From: Streptococcus ratti FA-1 = DSM 20564
GTDB lineage: Bacteria > Bacillota > Bacilli > Lactobacillales > Streptococcaceae
NCBI RefSeq assembly: GCF_000286075.1
Contig: NZ_AJTZ01000005.1
Location: 248,001-312,000 of the forward strand
DNA: 64,000 nt
Direction of reading: 5' to 3'
This document shows positions 48,908-58,033 of the stretch, piece by piece (the stretch's first letter is position 1; each line of letters begins with the position of its first letter). The notes under the pieces are model-generated. The model saw only the letters and a program-made list of their open reading frames with translations, had not been told where the DNA came from and made no database searches. The position numbers and the translations under genes were made by a program.

Positions 48908-49488
48908 GACAAGCGGAAATCGAACGCAATACCTTTGAAACCAAAATTAAACTGAGTCTAAATTTAGATGCTCAGGAACCTGTTGATATTGAGACAGGTG
49001 TAGGTTTTTTTGACCACATGCTGACCCTTTTTGCCCGCCATGGACGGATGTCTTTGGTGGTTAAGGCTGACGGAGACCTTTGGGTGGACAGCCACCATAC
49101 CGTAGAGGATGTGGGAATTGCTCTCGGTCAAGCCCTGCGCCAAGCTTTGGGAGATAAAGCGGGAATTAACCGCTATGGAACCAGTTTTGTGCCCATGGAC
49201 GAAACACTTGGGATGGCCAGTCTTGATTTGTCAGGCCGTAGCTATTTGGTCTTTGACGCAACTTTCGACAACCCTAAGCTAGGCAATTTTGATACAGAGC
49301 TCGTTGAGGAATTTTTCCAAGCACTTGCTTTTAATGTTCAAATGAATCTGCATTTGAAAATTCTGCACGGCAAGAACACCCACCACAAGGCAGAAAGTCT
49401 CTTTAAGGCGACCGGCCGCGCGCTTCGTGAAGCGGTAACGTTGAATCCCGAAATACATGGGGTAAACTCAACAAAAGGATCGTTGTGA
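48904..49488 (+). CDS. hisB: Imidazoleglycerol-phosphate dehydratase
   Basis: A Mn-dependent monofunctional enzyme of 194 residues. Two histidine-rich metal-binding repeats are visible: [15 protein letters not shown] and [13 protein letters not shown] (about residues 35-80), then [16 protein letters not shown] and [20 protein letters not shown] near the end. The phosphatase domain found in enterobacterial HisB is absent. It overlaps the SerB-like gene by 4 nt and abuts hisH. Confidence 0.97.
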   Translation: MRQAEIERNTFETKIKLSLNLDAQEPVDIETGVGFFDHMLTLFARHGRMSLVVKADGDLWVDSHHTVEDVGIALGQALRQALGDKAGINRYGTSFVPMDETLGMASLDLSGRSYLVFDATFDNPKLGNFDTELVEEFFQALAFNVQMNLHLKILHGKNTHHKAESLFKATGRALREAVTLNPEIHGVNSTKGSL

Positions 49489-49489
49489 T

Positions 49490-50101
49490 ATGAAAATAAT
49501 TGTGATTGATTACGATGCAGGCAATACTGCTAATGTCTTGCGAGCGTTGAATAAGCTAGGGGTCAAAGCAGAACTGTCAGCTGATCCGCAAAAGATAGCG
49601 GCAGCTTCGGGTTTGATTTTGCCAGGTGTAGGAGCCTTTCCTGCGGCAATGGCAGAACTGGAAAAACGCGGTCTAGTATCTGCGATCAAGGAAACTGTTG
49701 CTAAAGGAACCCCGCTTTTAGGGATTTGCCTTGGCATGCAATTATTAGTTGAAAAAGGGCTGGAACATCATGAAACGGCTGGTCTAGGCTTCATTCCCGG
49801 ACTTTGTCGAGAAATTCCTGCTAAGGCTGGCTATCCTGTTCCCCACATGGGCTGGAATGATTTACAGGTTAAGCAAGAATCGCCGCTGACGACTGGCTTA
49901 CAAGATCAAGCAGTTTATTTTGTGCACAGCTATTTTACAGACATCCCTCAGGAATACATTGATGTAACAGCACAATATTCTATTTCTGTTCCGGCCATGA
50001 TTCACAAGGATAATGTCTATGGTGCTCAATTTCACCCTGAAAAATCAGGAGATGTTGGACTGGGCATTCTCAAAAAATTTGTGGACTTGTGTGAGCGATG
50101 A
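49490..50101 (+). CDS. hisH: Imidazole glycerol phosphate synthase, glutaminase subunit
   Basis: A class I glutamine amidotransferase of 203 residues. The Cys nucleophile lies in LLGICLGMQLLVEKG (about residue 82), and the His/Glu pair in YGAQFHPEKSGD near 181-183. It supplies ammonia to HisF. It starts 1 nt after hisB ends, and is followed by a 218-nt gap holding the first his repeat. Confidence 0.96.
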   Translation: MKIIVIDYDAGNTANVLRALNKLGVKAELSADPQKIAAASGLILPGVGAFPAAMAELEKRGLVSAIKETVAKGTPLLGICLGMQLLVEKGLEHHETAGLGFIPGLCREIPAKAGYPVPHMGWNDLQVKQESPLTTGLQDQAVYFVHSYFTDIPQEYIDVTAQYSISVPAMIHKDNVYGAQFHPEKSGDVGLGILKKFVDLCER

Positions 50102-50197
50102 AATAAATTATAAAGGATGGTTCATTTGGGTATTTTCTGAACTGAACCCATGCTAAGATTTAACTAGATAAGCAAGTTATTTTTGTTAGATAAATAA

Positions 50198-50319
50198 GAA
50201 AGAAAGGAATTGAGTTCAAGCTAAAAGCTCGGAATTTAGATGAGTTGTCTAAGGAATCAAGAGTCCTTATTGCCTTCCTAAAATTCGATTGCTTTATAGA
50301 CGTTCTCGCATCATATATT
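50198..50319 (+). repeat. Structured intra-operon repeat, copy 1 (before hisA)
   Basis: A ~122-nt element ending at the hisA start. It shares GAAAGAAAGGAATTGAGTT, AGCTAAAAGC, GAATTTA, CCTAAAATTCG and a TAGAC..TCTC.CATC tail with the copy before hisE. The central hairpin is AAGGA-atcaagag-TCCTT. GAATTTA and TAAAATTC can close an outer helix. Upstream of it, 50102-50197 shows no gene. Confidence 0.85.
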
Positions 50320-51039
50320 ATGCAAATTCTTCCTGCTATTGATATTAAAGATGGTCAGGCTGTCCGTCTCTTTAAAGGAGATTTTAATCAAAAAACAGTA
50401 GTCAATCCCGACGTTCTAGGACAGGCACGCCTTTTTGCGGATGCTGGTATAGAGTTCATTCATGTGGTGGATTTAGATGGTGCCTTGGCTGGGCGAGCCA
50501 CCAATCGTGATTTGATAGCAGCACTGAAGGTGGCGACAGGCCTTGGTGTTGAAGTCGGCGGCGGCATTCGCACGCTCGAGCAGATTGAAGATTACCTCAA
50601 TGTTGGTATTGACCGTGTTATCATTGGCTCTATGGCAGTTAAAAATCCTAGCTTTGTCAAAGCTGCGCTGGATAAGTTTGGGGCAGATAAGATTGTAGTT
50701 GGCATTGATGCCAAAGATGGCTACGTTGCCACTGAGGGCTGGCTAGAAACAAGCACGGTTGATTATATTAGCTTAGCTAAAGAAATGGAAAAAATGGGTG
50801 TTAGTCTCTTTGTCTACACCGACGTTGACCGAGATGGTACACTGACTGGACCAAATTATGAGCACTACCAGCACTTGGTATCTGAACTGACCACAGCTAA
50901 AGTTATTGCTTCTGGTGGCATTGCAGATGTTGGCAATCTCACTAAACTTCAAGAAATTGGAGTAGCTGGCACTATCGTTGGCAAGGCCTATTATAATGGC
51001 AATATCAGCCTAGACCAATTAAAATCATTTGGAGGGTAA
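50320..51039 (+). CDS. hisA: Phosphoribosylformimino-5-aminoimidazole carboxamide ribotide isomerase
   Basis: A TIM-barrel isomerase of 239 residues. [21 protein letters not shown] opens it and [20 protein letters not shown] [10 protein letters not shown] contains the first catalytic Asp; [16 protein letters not shown] and [16 protein letters not shown] carry the second half-barrel phosphate and Asp motifs. The ATG at 50320 is chosen by family alignment; the frame extends upstream through the structured repeat. No clear ribosome site precedes it: AAAGGAATTGAG lies 110 nt away. Confidence 0.95.
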   Translation: MQILPAIDIKDGQAVRLFKGDFNQKTVVNPDVLGQARLFADAGIEFIHVVDLDGALAGRATNRDLIAALKVATGLGVEVGGGIRTLEQIEDYLNVGIDRVIIGSMAVKNPSFVKAALDKFGADKIVVGIDAKDGYVATEGWLETSTVDYISLAKEMEKMGVSLFVYTDVDRDGTLTGPNYEHYQHLVSELTTAKVIASGGIADVGNLTKLQEIGVAGTIVGKAYYNGNISLDQLKSFGG

Positions 51040-51040
51040 G

Positions 51041-51799
51041 ATGCTAAAAAAACGAATTATTCCCTGCCTTGATGTCAAAGACGGTCGTGTGGTCAAGGGT
51101 GTTAATTTTGTCAATCTCACCGATGTTGGCGATCCCGTAGATTCAGCACGTGCTTATTACCAAGCTGGTTGCGATGAGTTGGTTTTCTTAGACATCACAG
51201 CGACATCTGACAATCGTGAAACGACAGTAGAGATGGTGCGGCACGTGGCTGATCAAGTTTTTATTCCTTTTACTGTCGGCGGTGGTATCCGTTCGGTCGA
51301 AGACATGAATAAAATGCTCAAAGCTGGTGCTGATAAGGTTGCTGTCAATTCTTCGGCCGTGGCCCATCCGCAGCTTATTGCAGACTGTGCCGAAAAATTT
51401 GGCAGTCAGTGTGTGGTTGTTGCCATTGATGCCAAAAAACAAGCAGATGGGACATGGCATGTTTATGTGGCTGGCGGCCGCAAGGACACCGGCAAGGATT
51501 TGCTCGCTTGGGTCAAGGAAGCGGTCGGTCTCGGTGCTGGTGAGATTCTTCTGACCTCTATGGACAAGGACGGTACTAAGTCAGGCTTTGATTTGGACAT
51601 GCTAAATGCAGTTGCAGAAGCGGCAGATGTCCCTATCATTGCCTCAGGCGGTGCAGGAAACATTGCCCACATGGTGGAAGTCTTTGAAAAGACCCCGGCC
51701 ACGGGTGCCTTAGCAGCCTCCATTTTCCACTATGGAGAAGTTGCTGTCGCAGATACCAAGAAAGCCATGGCTGATGCGGGAATTGAGGTGAGACTGTGA
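51041..51799 (+). CDS. hisF: Imidazole glycerol phosphate synthase, cyclase subunit
   Basis: A TIM-barrel protein of 252 residues. [19 protein letters not shown] with the catalytic Asp11-type residue begins it; [16 protein letters not shown] and [15 protein letters not shown] carry the phosphate loop and second catalytic Asp. It acts with HisH. The ATG at 51041 is only 1 nt after the hisA stop and has GGAGGG upstream. It overlaps hisI by 4 nt. Confidence 0.97.
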   Translation: MLKKRIIPCLDVKDGRVVKGVNFVNLTDVGDPVDSARAYYQAGCDELVFLDITATSDNRETTVEMVRHVADQVFIPFTVGGGIRSVEDMNKMLKAGADKVAVNSSAVAHPQLIADCAEKFGSQCVVVAIDAKKQADGTWHVYVAGGRKDTGKDLLAWVKEAVGLGAGEILLTSMDKDGTKSGFDLDMLNAVAEAADVPIIASGGAGNIAHMVEVFEKTPATGALAASIFHYGEVAVADTKKAMADAGIEVRL

Positions 51800-52137
51800 C
51801 AGATTTCAAACTGGATTTTGAAAAGCAAAATGGACTGGTGCCAGTTATTGTGACGGATTACCAGACTAATCAAGTCCTTATGCTGGCCTATATGAATCAA
51901 GAGGCCTATCAGCTGACCCTTGAAACCAAGCAAATGCATTATTGGAGCCGCTCTCGTAATGAAATTTGGCATAAAGGAGCTACAAGCGGGCACTATCAAT
52001 ACGTCAAATCCATCAAAACAGATTGCGACCAAGACACCCTGCTCATTGCTGTAGAGCAAGTTGGCGCAGCCTGCCATACGGGAGCTTATTCTTGCTTTTT
52101 TAATGAGATTTACTGCGAAGTAAAAGATGAAAAATAA
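51796..52137 (+). CDS. hisI: Phosphoribosyl-AMP cyclohydrolase
   Basis: A zinc enzyme of 113 residues, monofunctional. [38 protein letters not shown] and [29 protein letters not shown] carry the metal aspartate and cysteine residues. It uses a GTG start overlapping hisF. HisE is separate here, encoded after a 143-nt gap. Confidence 0.96.
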   Translation: MTDFKLDFEKQNGLVPVIVTDYQTNQVLMLAYMNQEAYQLTLETKQMHYWSRSRNEIWHKGATSGHYQYVKSIKTDCDQDTLLIAVEQVGAACHTGAYSCFFNEIYCEVKDEK

Positions 52138-52160
52138 GCTCTGCTATTTTTCAAAAAATC

Positions 52161-52280
52161 GAAAGAAAGGAATTGAGTTTGAGCTAAAAGCCCAGAATTT
52201 AAATAAATTATCTGGAAAATCAGGATTTCCGATAATTTCCTAAAATTCGGTCGCATTTTAGACACTCTCACATCTTAATT
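52161..52280 (+). repeat. Structured intra-operon repeat, copy 2 (before hisE)
   Basis: A ~120-nt element ending at the hisE start, homologous along its whole length to the copy before hisA. The central hairpin is GGAAA-atcagga-TTTCC, so both strands of the 5-bp stem have changed together relative to copy 1. AAATTAT / ATAATTT (52204-52210 and 52232-52238) extends the helix outward. Confidence 0.85.
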
Positions 52281-52595
52281 ATGTTAGAAACCTTATACAA
52301 AGAAGCACTGGATCGCAAACAGCATCCAAAAGAAGGATCTTATACCAACTATCTTTTCGATAAGGGTCTGGACAAGATTTTAAAGAAAGTCGGTGAGGAA
52401 GCTACCGAAGTTGTCATCGGCGCTAAAAATGCAGACAAAGAAGAAATTGCCAATGAAACAGCCGATGTCCTCTATCATTTGGCCGTTATGCTGGTTGAAA
52501 CTGGCGTGACGCCGGACGATGTCAATAGAGTACTGGAAGCTCGTCAGGGCAAAAAAAGCAATGTCCACGATCGTAAGGAAATTACAGATTATTAA
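52281..52595 (+). CDS. hisE: Phosphoribosyl-ATP pyrophosphatase
   Basis: A MazG-fold pyrophosphohydrolase of 104 residues. DRKQHPKEGSYTNYLFDKGLDKILKKVGEEATEVVIGAKN provides the metal-binding EExxE helix, and NETADVLYHLAVMLVETG the second acidic motif. It is the last gene of the his operon in the window. The ATG directly follows the repeat, again without an obvious nearby ribosome site. Confidence 0.95.
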   Translation: MLETLYKEALDRKQHPKEGSYTNYLFDKGLDKILKKVGEEATEVVIGAKNADKEEIANETADVLYHLAVMLVETGVTPDDVNRVLEARQGKKSNVHDRKEITDY

Positions 52596-52601
52596 GGAAG
52601 C

Positions 52602-52777
52602 CAGCAGGAGGTTCGCGACAAACTATTTTCTGCTGAGTTTCGAGGTTTATAATCGTGAAGAAGTTGATGAATTTTTTTGACGATATCATAGCAATCTTGG
52701 ACACCTTAGATTAGGAAAATCAATCACTCAAAAGACAAATCAAACGGCTGAAGTTGGGAGATGACTATTTATTGTAG
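52602..52777 (+). pseudogene. Fragment of a DivIVA/GpsB-domain gene
   Basis: EVRDKLFSAEFRG is followed after a one-base shift (about 52648) by GYNREEVDEFFDDIIAILD, then an in-frame TAG and ENQSLKRQIKRLK. This is the DivIVA/GpsB N-terminal signature (FxxxxRGYxxxEVDEFLDxI) plus coiled-coil start. The shift, the stop and missing start and C-terminus show it is dead. Confidence 0.6.
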
Positions 52778-52843
52778 GATTAATAATTATGATCACTCGT
52801 CAAATGAGTGGTTATGTTTTATCTTGCACAAAGATTGCAAAAC

Positions 52844-52889
52844 AGACAAAGTAAAAAAATCCACACACGTGGATTTTTTTACTTTGTCT
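52844..52889. terminator. Bidirectional terminator with 21-bp perfect stem
   Basis: AGACAAAGTAAAAAAATCCA and C (52844-52864) pairs perfectly with its complement at 52869-52889 around an ACAC loop. T-tracts are contained in both strands. It separates the his region from the convergent PRD regulator. Confidence 0.85.
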
Positions 52890-52901
52890 CATCTTTTGAT
52901 T

Positions 52902-54821
52902 TTAACTGAGTATAAAAATTGAATTCAAAGCATTGATACTTCTATCCTTTAATAGCCGTTCTTGCAGTGATAGTGATGTTGAAAAATCAATCATTCGCTC
53001 ATAAATAAATTCAAGTGCTTGGATATCGTCTGCCTTGATTGCAAGTAAAAATACAAATTTAATATTACTACCATTCCAAAGTATTCCCTTTGGTAAGATA
53101 GCAACTGATATAGCTGACTTTTTCACACTATTTTTTATAGGGTGAGGAATAGCAAGTACATTATCCAAAACAGTGTTCGATATTTTTTCACGCTGCAACA
53201 CGTCTTGATAAAAGCTATCATATACAAAGTTTTCATTTACCAGTTGTTCTGATAAATGTTGTAATAATTGTTCTTTCGTCATCGGTCTATCAACTACATG
53301 CAGCAATTGGGGATAAAATAAGGTGATTCTTTCTCTTTTTTTCTTTAATAGTCCCTCTAAATTTTTAAAATTTTGTTCAAAATTACTAATATCTAAATAA
53401 TAAACATTAGTCTTATCATGAATATTTGGAATTGTTGAAATAATCAAATCATATTCATCACAATTGCAGGCTTTATACTCTCGATAGGACAATTTATCGA
53501 TTTTTTCTAGGAGTCCTATAAACTTTCTCATCAGTTTGCTCTCTATGATCGAACTAACAATTTTTCCTGTCCCGCATATGATGGCTACTGACAGTTTATT
53601 TGTATCATCTGAACGATGCTTCTCAATCGCATTTTCAAAATATAAGGCTATGAAAGAAATCTCATCTTCAGAAAATGACAGTCCAAATTCTATCTCAACT
53701 TTTGACATTTCATTTACAGCCAGTTCAAAAGCATATGGAAAATTATTTTTGATCTGCTTAATAATTGGATTTGTACGGCTGCCATTGATAATTTGGATAT
53801 TCAAGGCTCTTAAGATATGATTTTTTAAATTATCATGTAAATCGGTATCAAAAACCCAATTGCTAGCTACAGAAGTCGAAAGATTATGGATGATCGCTTT
53901 GACAATCTCATCTGCCAATATCTCATTATGTTCTACAGAGTAAAGACTAGAAATAATATTTGGATAGTTTTCGGATAAGATAAAGAGAAAATAGGATTTT
54001 TCATTATCAGATATTTCAATTTGAAACTTGTTTTCTATTTCTCTAATAAATTGAATAAAAAATTTATCATATTTTTTGGACAGTTTCGTCTGAGAAATCA
54101 ATACATGATTTACCTTATGACCAGATTTTATCCGACTAACAGAAAGGAGCAGATGAACAAATGTTAGCTTTTCAAAATAATCTGTATTGCTGAGTTTAAT
54201 CTCATCAAAAAGAGAATAAAATAATTCTGAAAACAAATCATAATCCACATTTGCGCACACATCTTTGACTGTGGTTGTTTGTTCAATGATAAAATCATGT
54301 AAATCATCCTGAAAAATCAGATTTACAATTGCTCTTCGAATATCTTCTTCCTTCCCTTTGACAGTATAGCCTAGATTGCTTTTATTTTGAATTTTAATAT
54401 CATAAAAGGCCAACATTGTTTTTAGCTTTCTTAAATCACTATAAAGTGTATTTTGACTGACAAACATTGTATCAAGCAGATAATTTTTTGTTATAAAATG
54501 TTCTGTTGTCAAAAATATTCTGAGTAGAAATTGTAATCTTGTTTCAGATGAGGTAAATAAAAAAGTTCCAGTATCTTCATGCGACCAAAATTCATCAAAT
54601 TTATTCTTATTGTCATACTGTAACTGATAACCTTCCTTACGAACAATTTTGACTCTAGCTCCATTTTTCCCAATATAATCGTTAATCAATCGAATATCAT
54701 TTCTCAATGTACGAATAGAAATATTCAAATCTTTGCATAGGATATCAGAGGGAATGGGATTTTTCTGTACAATTAAGTAATTCAAAATATCATCCAAGCG
54801 CACATAATCTAGTTTTGACAT
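52902..54821 (-). CDS. PRD-containing transcriptional regulator with EIIA domain (BglG/MtlR/LicR type)
   Basis: A protein of 639 residues. N-terminal helix-turn-helix domains (DDILNYLIVQKNPIPSDILCKDLNISIRTLRNDIRLIN, about residues 8-45, and a second near 95-160), two PTS regulatory domains (about 175-400 with HLLLSVSRIKSGHKV), an EIIB-like part (LSVAIICGTGKIVSSII), and a fructose/mannitol-type EIIA end with LAIPHPI. The ATG at 54821 has AAAGGAGTAAGGAAGTTC upstream. It is divergent from a PTS-aldolase operon and probably activates it under phosphorylation control. This is inferred from position and domains. Confidence 0.87.
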   Translation of the reverse strand: MSKLDYVRLDDILNYLIVQKNPIPSDILCKDLNISIRTLRNDIRLINDYIGKNGARVKIVRKEGYQLQYDNKNKFDEFWSHEDTGTFLFTSSETRLQFLLRIFLTTEHFITKNYLLDTMFVSQNTLYSDLRKLKTMLAFYDIKIQNKSNLGYTVKGKEEDIRRAIVNLIFQDDLHDFIIEQTTTVKDVCANVDYDLFSELFYSLFDEIKLSNTDYFEKLTFVHLLLSVSRIKSGHKVNHVLISQTKLSKKYDKFFIQFIREIENKFQIEISDNEKSYFLFILSENYPNIISSLYSVEHNEILADEIVKAIIHNLSTSVASNWVFDTDLHDNLKNHILRALNIQIINGSRTNPIIKQIKNNFPYAFELAVNEMSKVEIEFGLSFSEDEISFIALYFENAIEKHRSDDTNKLSVAIICGTGKIVSSIIESKLMRKFIGLLEKIDKLSYREYKACNCDEYDLIISTIPNIHDKTNVYYLDISNFEQNFKNLEGLLKKKRERITLFYPQLLHVVDRPMTKEQLLQHLSEQLVNENFVYDSFYQDVLQREKISNTVLDNVLAIPHPIKNSVKKSAISVAILPKGILWNGSNIKFVFLLAIKADDIQALEFIYERMIDFSTSLSLQERLLKDRSINALNSIFILS

Positions 54822-55055
54822 GAACTTCCTTACTCCTTTATACAACGGTCATTTGGATACTTATTATATCACATATGTGTAATCGATTAGCCTCAACTAT
54901 TGCCGCCAAATTCGGAAATAAAAAGGAATATTTTTTACCTTTCTTTGACATCGAAAGAGGCAAAGAGAGTTAGTGACAAGTCATTGTTGCCATGCTATGA
55001 TTTAACCATAAAGTTTCAAGTCAGCAGAAAAGTAAATTTATCAGGAGGGAAAGTT
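54822..55055. promoter_or_regulatory. Divergent control region with CACATATGTG palindrome
   Basis: CACATATGTG (54870-54879) lies next to a minus-strand TATAAT (about 54862). TATGAT near 54996 is a plus-strand -10 candidate with an imperfect TGACAA about 16 nt upstream. The palindrome may be an operator of the PRD regulator. No cre site was confidently seen. Confidence 0.35.
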
Positions 55056-55526
55056 ATGAGTATTGATGAAAACGCTCTCAATTTGTCAGAATTTATAAAT
55101 TCAAATCTAATTTCAATTCATTTGCAGGCACAATCAAAGTTAGATGCTATTGAAGAACTGAGCGATCTATTATTTCAAAATCACTATATCAATGATAAAA
55201 AAGTATTTGTTGAAGATGTTCTATTTCGAGAGACAGAAGGGCTGACAGGCATTGGCAGCGGGGTTGCTATCCCACACGGCAAGTCCCTAGCAGTAGAAAA
55301 TACAACAATTGCCATTGGCCTGTCAGATAAGGGCATTGAATGGGGATCATTGGACAATGAACCTGTAACCGCTATTTTCTTATTTGCTGTCAGAGATCGA
55401 GATTCAAACATATTACATTTGAAATTACTTCAAAAAATAGCAACACTTTTAGCACATGAGGAATTTGTAGAAGCATTACATAAAATAACATCAAAAGAGG
55501 AATTAATTCAACTATTACTACAGTAA
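55056..55526 (+). CDS. PTS fructose-family EIIA component
   Basis: A cytosolic phosphotransfer domain of 156 residues. The active-site histidine lies in GIGSGVAIPHGKS (about residue 74). AIGLSDKGIEWGSLDNEPVTAIFLFAV is typical of the EIIA-2 fold. The ATG at 55056 follows AGGAGGGAAAGTT; the frame extends upstream to 54900 but begins in the promoter region. It is the first gene of a PTS IIA-IIB-IIC-aldolase operon; the sugar is not known. Confidence 0.92.
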   Translation: MSIDENALNLSEFINSNLISIHLQAQSKLDAIEELSDLLFQNHYINDKKVFVEDVLFRETEGLTGIGSGVAIPHGKSLAVENTTIAIGLSDKGIEWGSLDNEPVTAIFLFAVRDRDSNILHLKLLQKIATLLAHEEFVEALHKITSKEELIQLLLQ

Positions 55527-55539
55527 AGGAGGTCTTGTT

Positions 55540-55857
55540 ATGAACATTGTAGCTGTTGCAGCCTGCACATCAGGCATCGCTCACACTTACATTGCAAAAG
55601 AAAAGCTAATTCGAGCTGCGGAAGCACTTGGTCACAACATCCATGTTGAGACACAGGGAACAATTGGTGTAGAGGATCAACTATCGCCAGAAGCTATCAA
55701 AAACGCGGATGTCGCTATCCTTGCAGTTGATATTCAAACAACTGGAAACGAACGCTTCAAATCCTTGCCAACCATTAAAGTGCCAACTTCTATGGTTGTA
55801 AAAGCTCCAAAACAGTTGCTTGAAAAAATTGAAGCTGATTTAAAAAACAAAAAGTAA
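55540..55857 (+). CDS. PTS fructose-family EIIB component
   Basis: A protein of 105 residues. The phosphorylated cysteine lies in VAVAACTSGIAHTYIAKE (about residue 9), and HVETQGTIGVEDQLSPE is the typical following loop. It transfers phosphate from EIIA to the sugar through the IIC channel encoded next. AAAGGAGG precedes the ATG. It begins 13 nt after the EIIA gene. Confidence 0.94.
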   Translation: MNIVAVAACTSGIAHTYIAKEKLIRAAEALGHNIHVETQGTIGVEDQLSPEAIKNADVAILAVDIQTTGNERFKSLPTIKVPTSMVVKAPKQLLEKIEADLKNKK

Positions 55858-55887
55858 AACTATCTTTTTGAAAAGGAGAAAAATAAA

Positions 55888-56979
55888 ATGAAAAAAGTAG
55901 GCCAAGAAGTTAAACAGCACCTGCTAACCGCCATTTCCTACATGCTGCCTTTGGTTGTAGCCTCAGGTCTATTGATTGCTATTGGTAATTTAATGGGCGG
56001 GGAAAACGTAACTAAGCTAAGTGGCATGTCTTTCCCTGATGCCTTGACAACTCTTGGTGTCTTAGGTATGGGGTTATTGCCATCCTTCATCGCAGGTTAT
56101 ATTTCCTACTCCATTTCTGACAGACCAGGTATTGCACCCGGTTTCTTAATGGGACAGATCGCCTCATTTCTTGGAGCTGGATTCCTAGGTGGTATTATTG
56201 GTGGTTTTATCGCAGGTTATACCTCAAAACTCATTAAAGATCATCTAAAAGTTCCTAATTGGGCACAAGCCTTGATGCCTATGATGATTGTACCAACACT
56301 TTCTGCTATTATTGGCGGAGCGATTATGTTCTTCATTCTAGGAACTCCTCTGACCATGGCAACAAAAGGTTTGACGGATTTTATTACTGGATTAGACCAA
56401 TCTCAAAAAGCAATGTATGGATTCATTATCGGTGCTATTGGATGCATTGATTATGGTGGAGCAATTTCAAAGGTTCCTAACTTGATTTGTGATGGCTTAT
56501 TACTTGAAGGAATTACAGGACCTGAAGGAATCAAAGTCCTTGCAGCTATGGTTCCTCCAATTGGAGTCACATTTGCCTATCTATTCTCCAATATAGTTCA
56601 CAAACGTATTTACACTAAACAAGAAGTCAATGCTATCAAAGTAGCCTTTCCAATGGGCTTGTGTATGATTTCTGAAGGTGTCATTCCAATCGCAATGAAT
56701 GACTTGATACGCACTGTTATTTCAACTTCTATCGGATGTGGAATAACAGGAGCAATCAGCTATTTATTTGGCAATGGCAGCCCTGTCCCATCAGGAGGTA
56801 TCTTTGTAATTCCAGCAATGGATAAACCTCTTGTTGCGGTTATTGCTCTTTTAGTTGGTTCATGTGTCACTGCAGTTCTTCTTGTCTTACTTAAAAAACC
56901 ATTATCCGATGCAGAGTTTGATAGCGCACTTGATGATACAGAAGAGGAAGTTGATCTGTCTAATCTTTCATTTGAATAA
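55888..56979 (+). CDS. PTS fructose-family EIIC permease
   Basis: A protein of 363 residues with 8-10 transmembrane segments. MLPLVVASGLLIAIG and ISYSISDRPGIAPGFLMGQ begin it; GAAISKVPN-like GGAISKVPNL and PSGGIFVIPAMDKP are the usual fructose-family EIIC motifs. It carries out uptake of an unidentified sugar. It is a separate polypeptide rather than part of a FruA-type fusion. AAAAGGAG precedes the ATG, and the aldolase follows 22 nt later. Confidence 0.93.
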   Translation: MKKVGQEVKQHLLTAISYMLPLVVASGLLIAIGNLMGGENVTKLSGMSFPDALTTLGVLGMGLLPSFIAGYISYSISDRPGIAPGFLMGQIASFLGAGFLGGIIGGFIAGYTSKLIKDHLKVPNWAQALMPMMIVPTLSAIIGGAIMFFILGTPLTMATKGLTDFITGLDQSQKAMYGFIIGAIGCIDYGGAISKVPNLICDGLLLEGITGPEGIKVLAAMVPPIGVTFAYLFSNIVHKRIYTKQEVNAIKVAFPMGLCMISEGVIPIAMNDLIRTVISTSIGCGITGAISYLFGNGSPVPSGGIFVIPAMDKPLVAVIALLVGSCVTAVLLVLLKKPLSDAEFDSALDDTEEEVDLSNLSFE

Positions 56980-57001
56980 TAAAAAATTTGGAGGTCTTAA
57001 T

Positions 57002-57895
57002 ATGTTAATTAATATGGAACAAATGTTGTCTATTGCAAAAGAAAATAAATTCGCTGTCGGTGCTTATAATATTTCAAATCTTGAATTAATGAGAATCGTT
57101 GTTGAACAATGTGAAGAAGACAATGCACCAGCTATCATTGAAGTTCACCCAACAGAAGTATTTTATTGTAAAGATGATTTCTTTGCTTATGTTTTACAAC
57201 GTATTAAAAATAGCAGTGTGCCTTTTGTACTTCATCTCGATCACGGTGATAACTTGGATAGTGTCGTGAGAGCTATTCATAATGGATTCAGTTCTGTTAT
57301 GATTGATGGTTCATTGCTGTCATGGGAAGAGAACGTCGACATTACAAGAAAAACTGTTGAAATCTGCCATCGTGTCGGAGTGAGCGTTGAAGGCGAACTT
57401 GGCACTATTGGTAAAACAGGCACTGCTGTTGAAGACGGATTACAAAATGGCATTTATACGAATCCAGATGATGCAAAGCGTTTTGTTGAAGAAACTGGTG
57501 TTGATACTCTAGCCATTGGTATTGGTACTGCTCACGGAATTTATCCAAAAGATGTTATTCCAAAAATTCGCATTGATATCCTAGACGACATTGTGAGCAA
57601 GGTTAATATCCCATTCGTACTACATGGCGGTTCATCAAATCCAGATGATCAAATTGCTGAAGCCGTTAGGCATGGTATTACAAAGGTTAACATCTCCTCT
57701 GACTTCAAACATGCATTCTTCGATAAAGTTCGTGAAGTCTTAGCAAATGATGAAGGTTGGGATCCCAATAATCTCTTTCCAGAATGCTTGGTTGAAGGTA
57801 AAAAAGTTGTCCATCACAAGAATGAATTATTCAATTCTGTTGGAAAAGCTGACCTATACAAATCAGTGAAACCATGGCGTGCTGAATTTCTATAG
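57002..57895 (+). CDS. Class II fructose/tagatose-bisphosphate aldolase family protein
   Basis: A zinc aldolase of 297 residues. FAVGAYNISNLELMRIVVEQCEEDNAPAI begins it; VLHLDHGDNLDSVVRAIHNGFSSVMIDGS carries the catalytic Asp and zinc His; GIGTAHGIYP and VLHGGSSNPDDQI supply the other zinc ligands. The closest resemblance is to GatY/KbaY/Fba type. The ATG at 57002 has GGAGG upstream. Being in one operon with the PTS it probably splits the phosphorylated product of the imported sugar. Confidence 0.9.
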   Translation: MLINMEQMLSIAKENKFAVGAYNISNLELMRIVVEQCEEDNAPAIIEVHPTEVFYCKDDFFAYVLQRIKNSSVPFVLHLDHGDNLDSVVRAIHNGFSSVMIDGSLLSWEENVDITRKTVEICHRVGVSVEGELGTIGKTGTAVEDGLQNGIYTNPDDAKRFVEETGVDTLAIGIGTAHGIYPKDVIPKIRIDILDDIVSKVNIPFVLHGGSSNPDDQIAEAVRHGITKVNISSDFKHAFFDKVREVLANDEGWDPNNLFPECLVEGKKVVHHKNELFNSVGKADLYKSVKPWRAEFL

Positions 57896-57980
57896 TTATA
57901 ATCACTCGCCAAACAGGATGCTTTGGACAAAGACAATAAGTCCATATCACCAGCCAATACTTAAAGCTACAATAAAAACA

Positions 57981-58013
57981 AAAACTGACAGCGGAACTTC
58001 TGTCAGTTTTTTT
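57981..58013 (+). terminator. Terminator of the PTS-aldolase operon
   Basis: AAAACTGACAG and CTGTCAGTTTT form an 11-bp stem with an 8-nt loop, followed by further Ts. Confidence 0.85.
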
Positions 58014-58033
58014 GAGCAAAGCTAAAGCTAATG

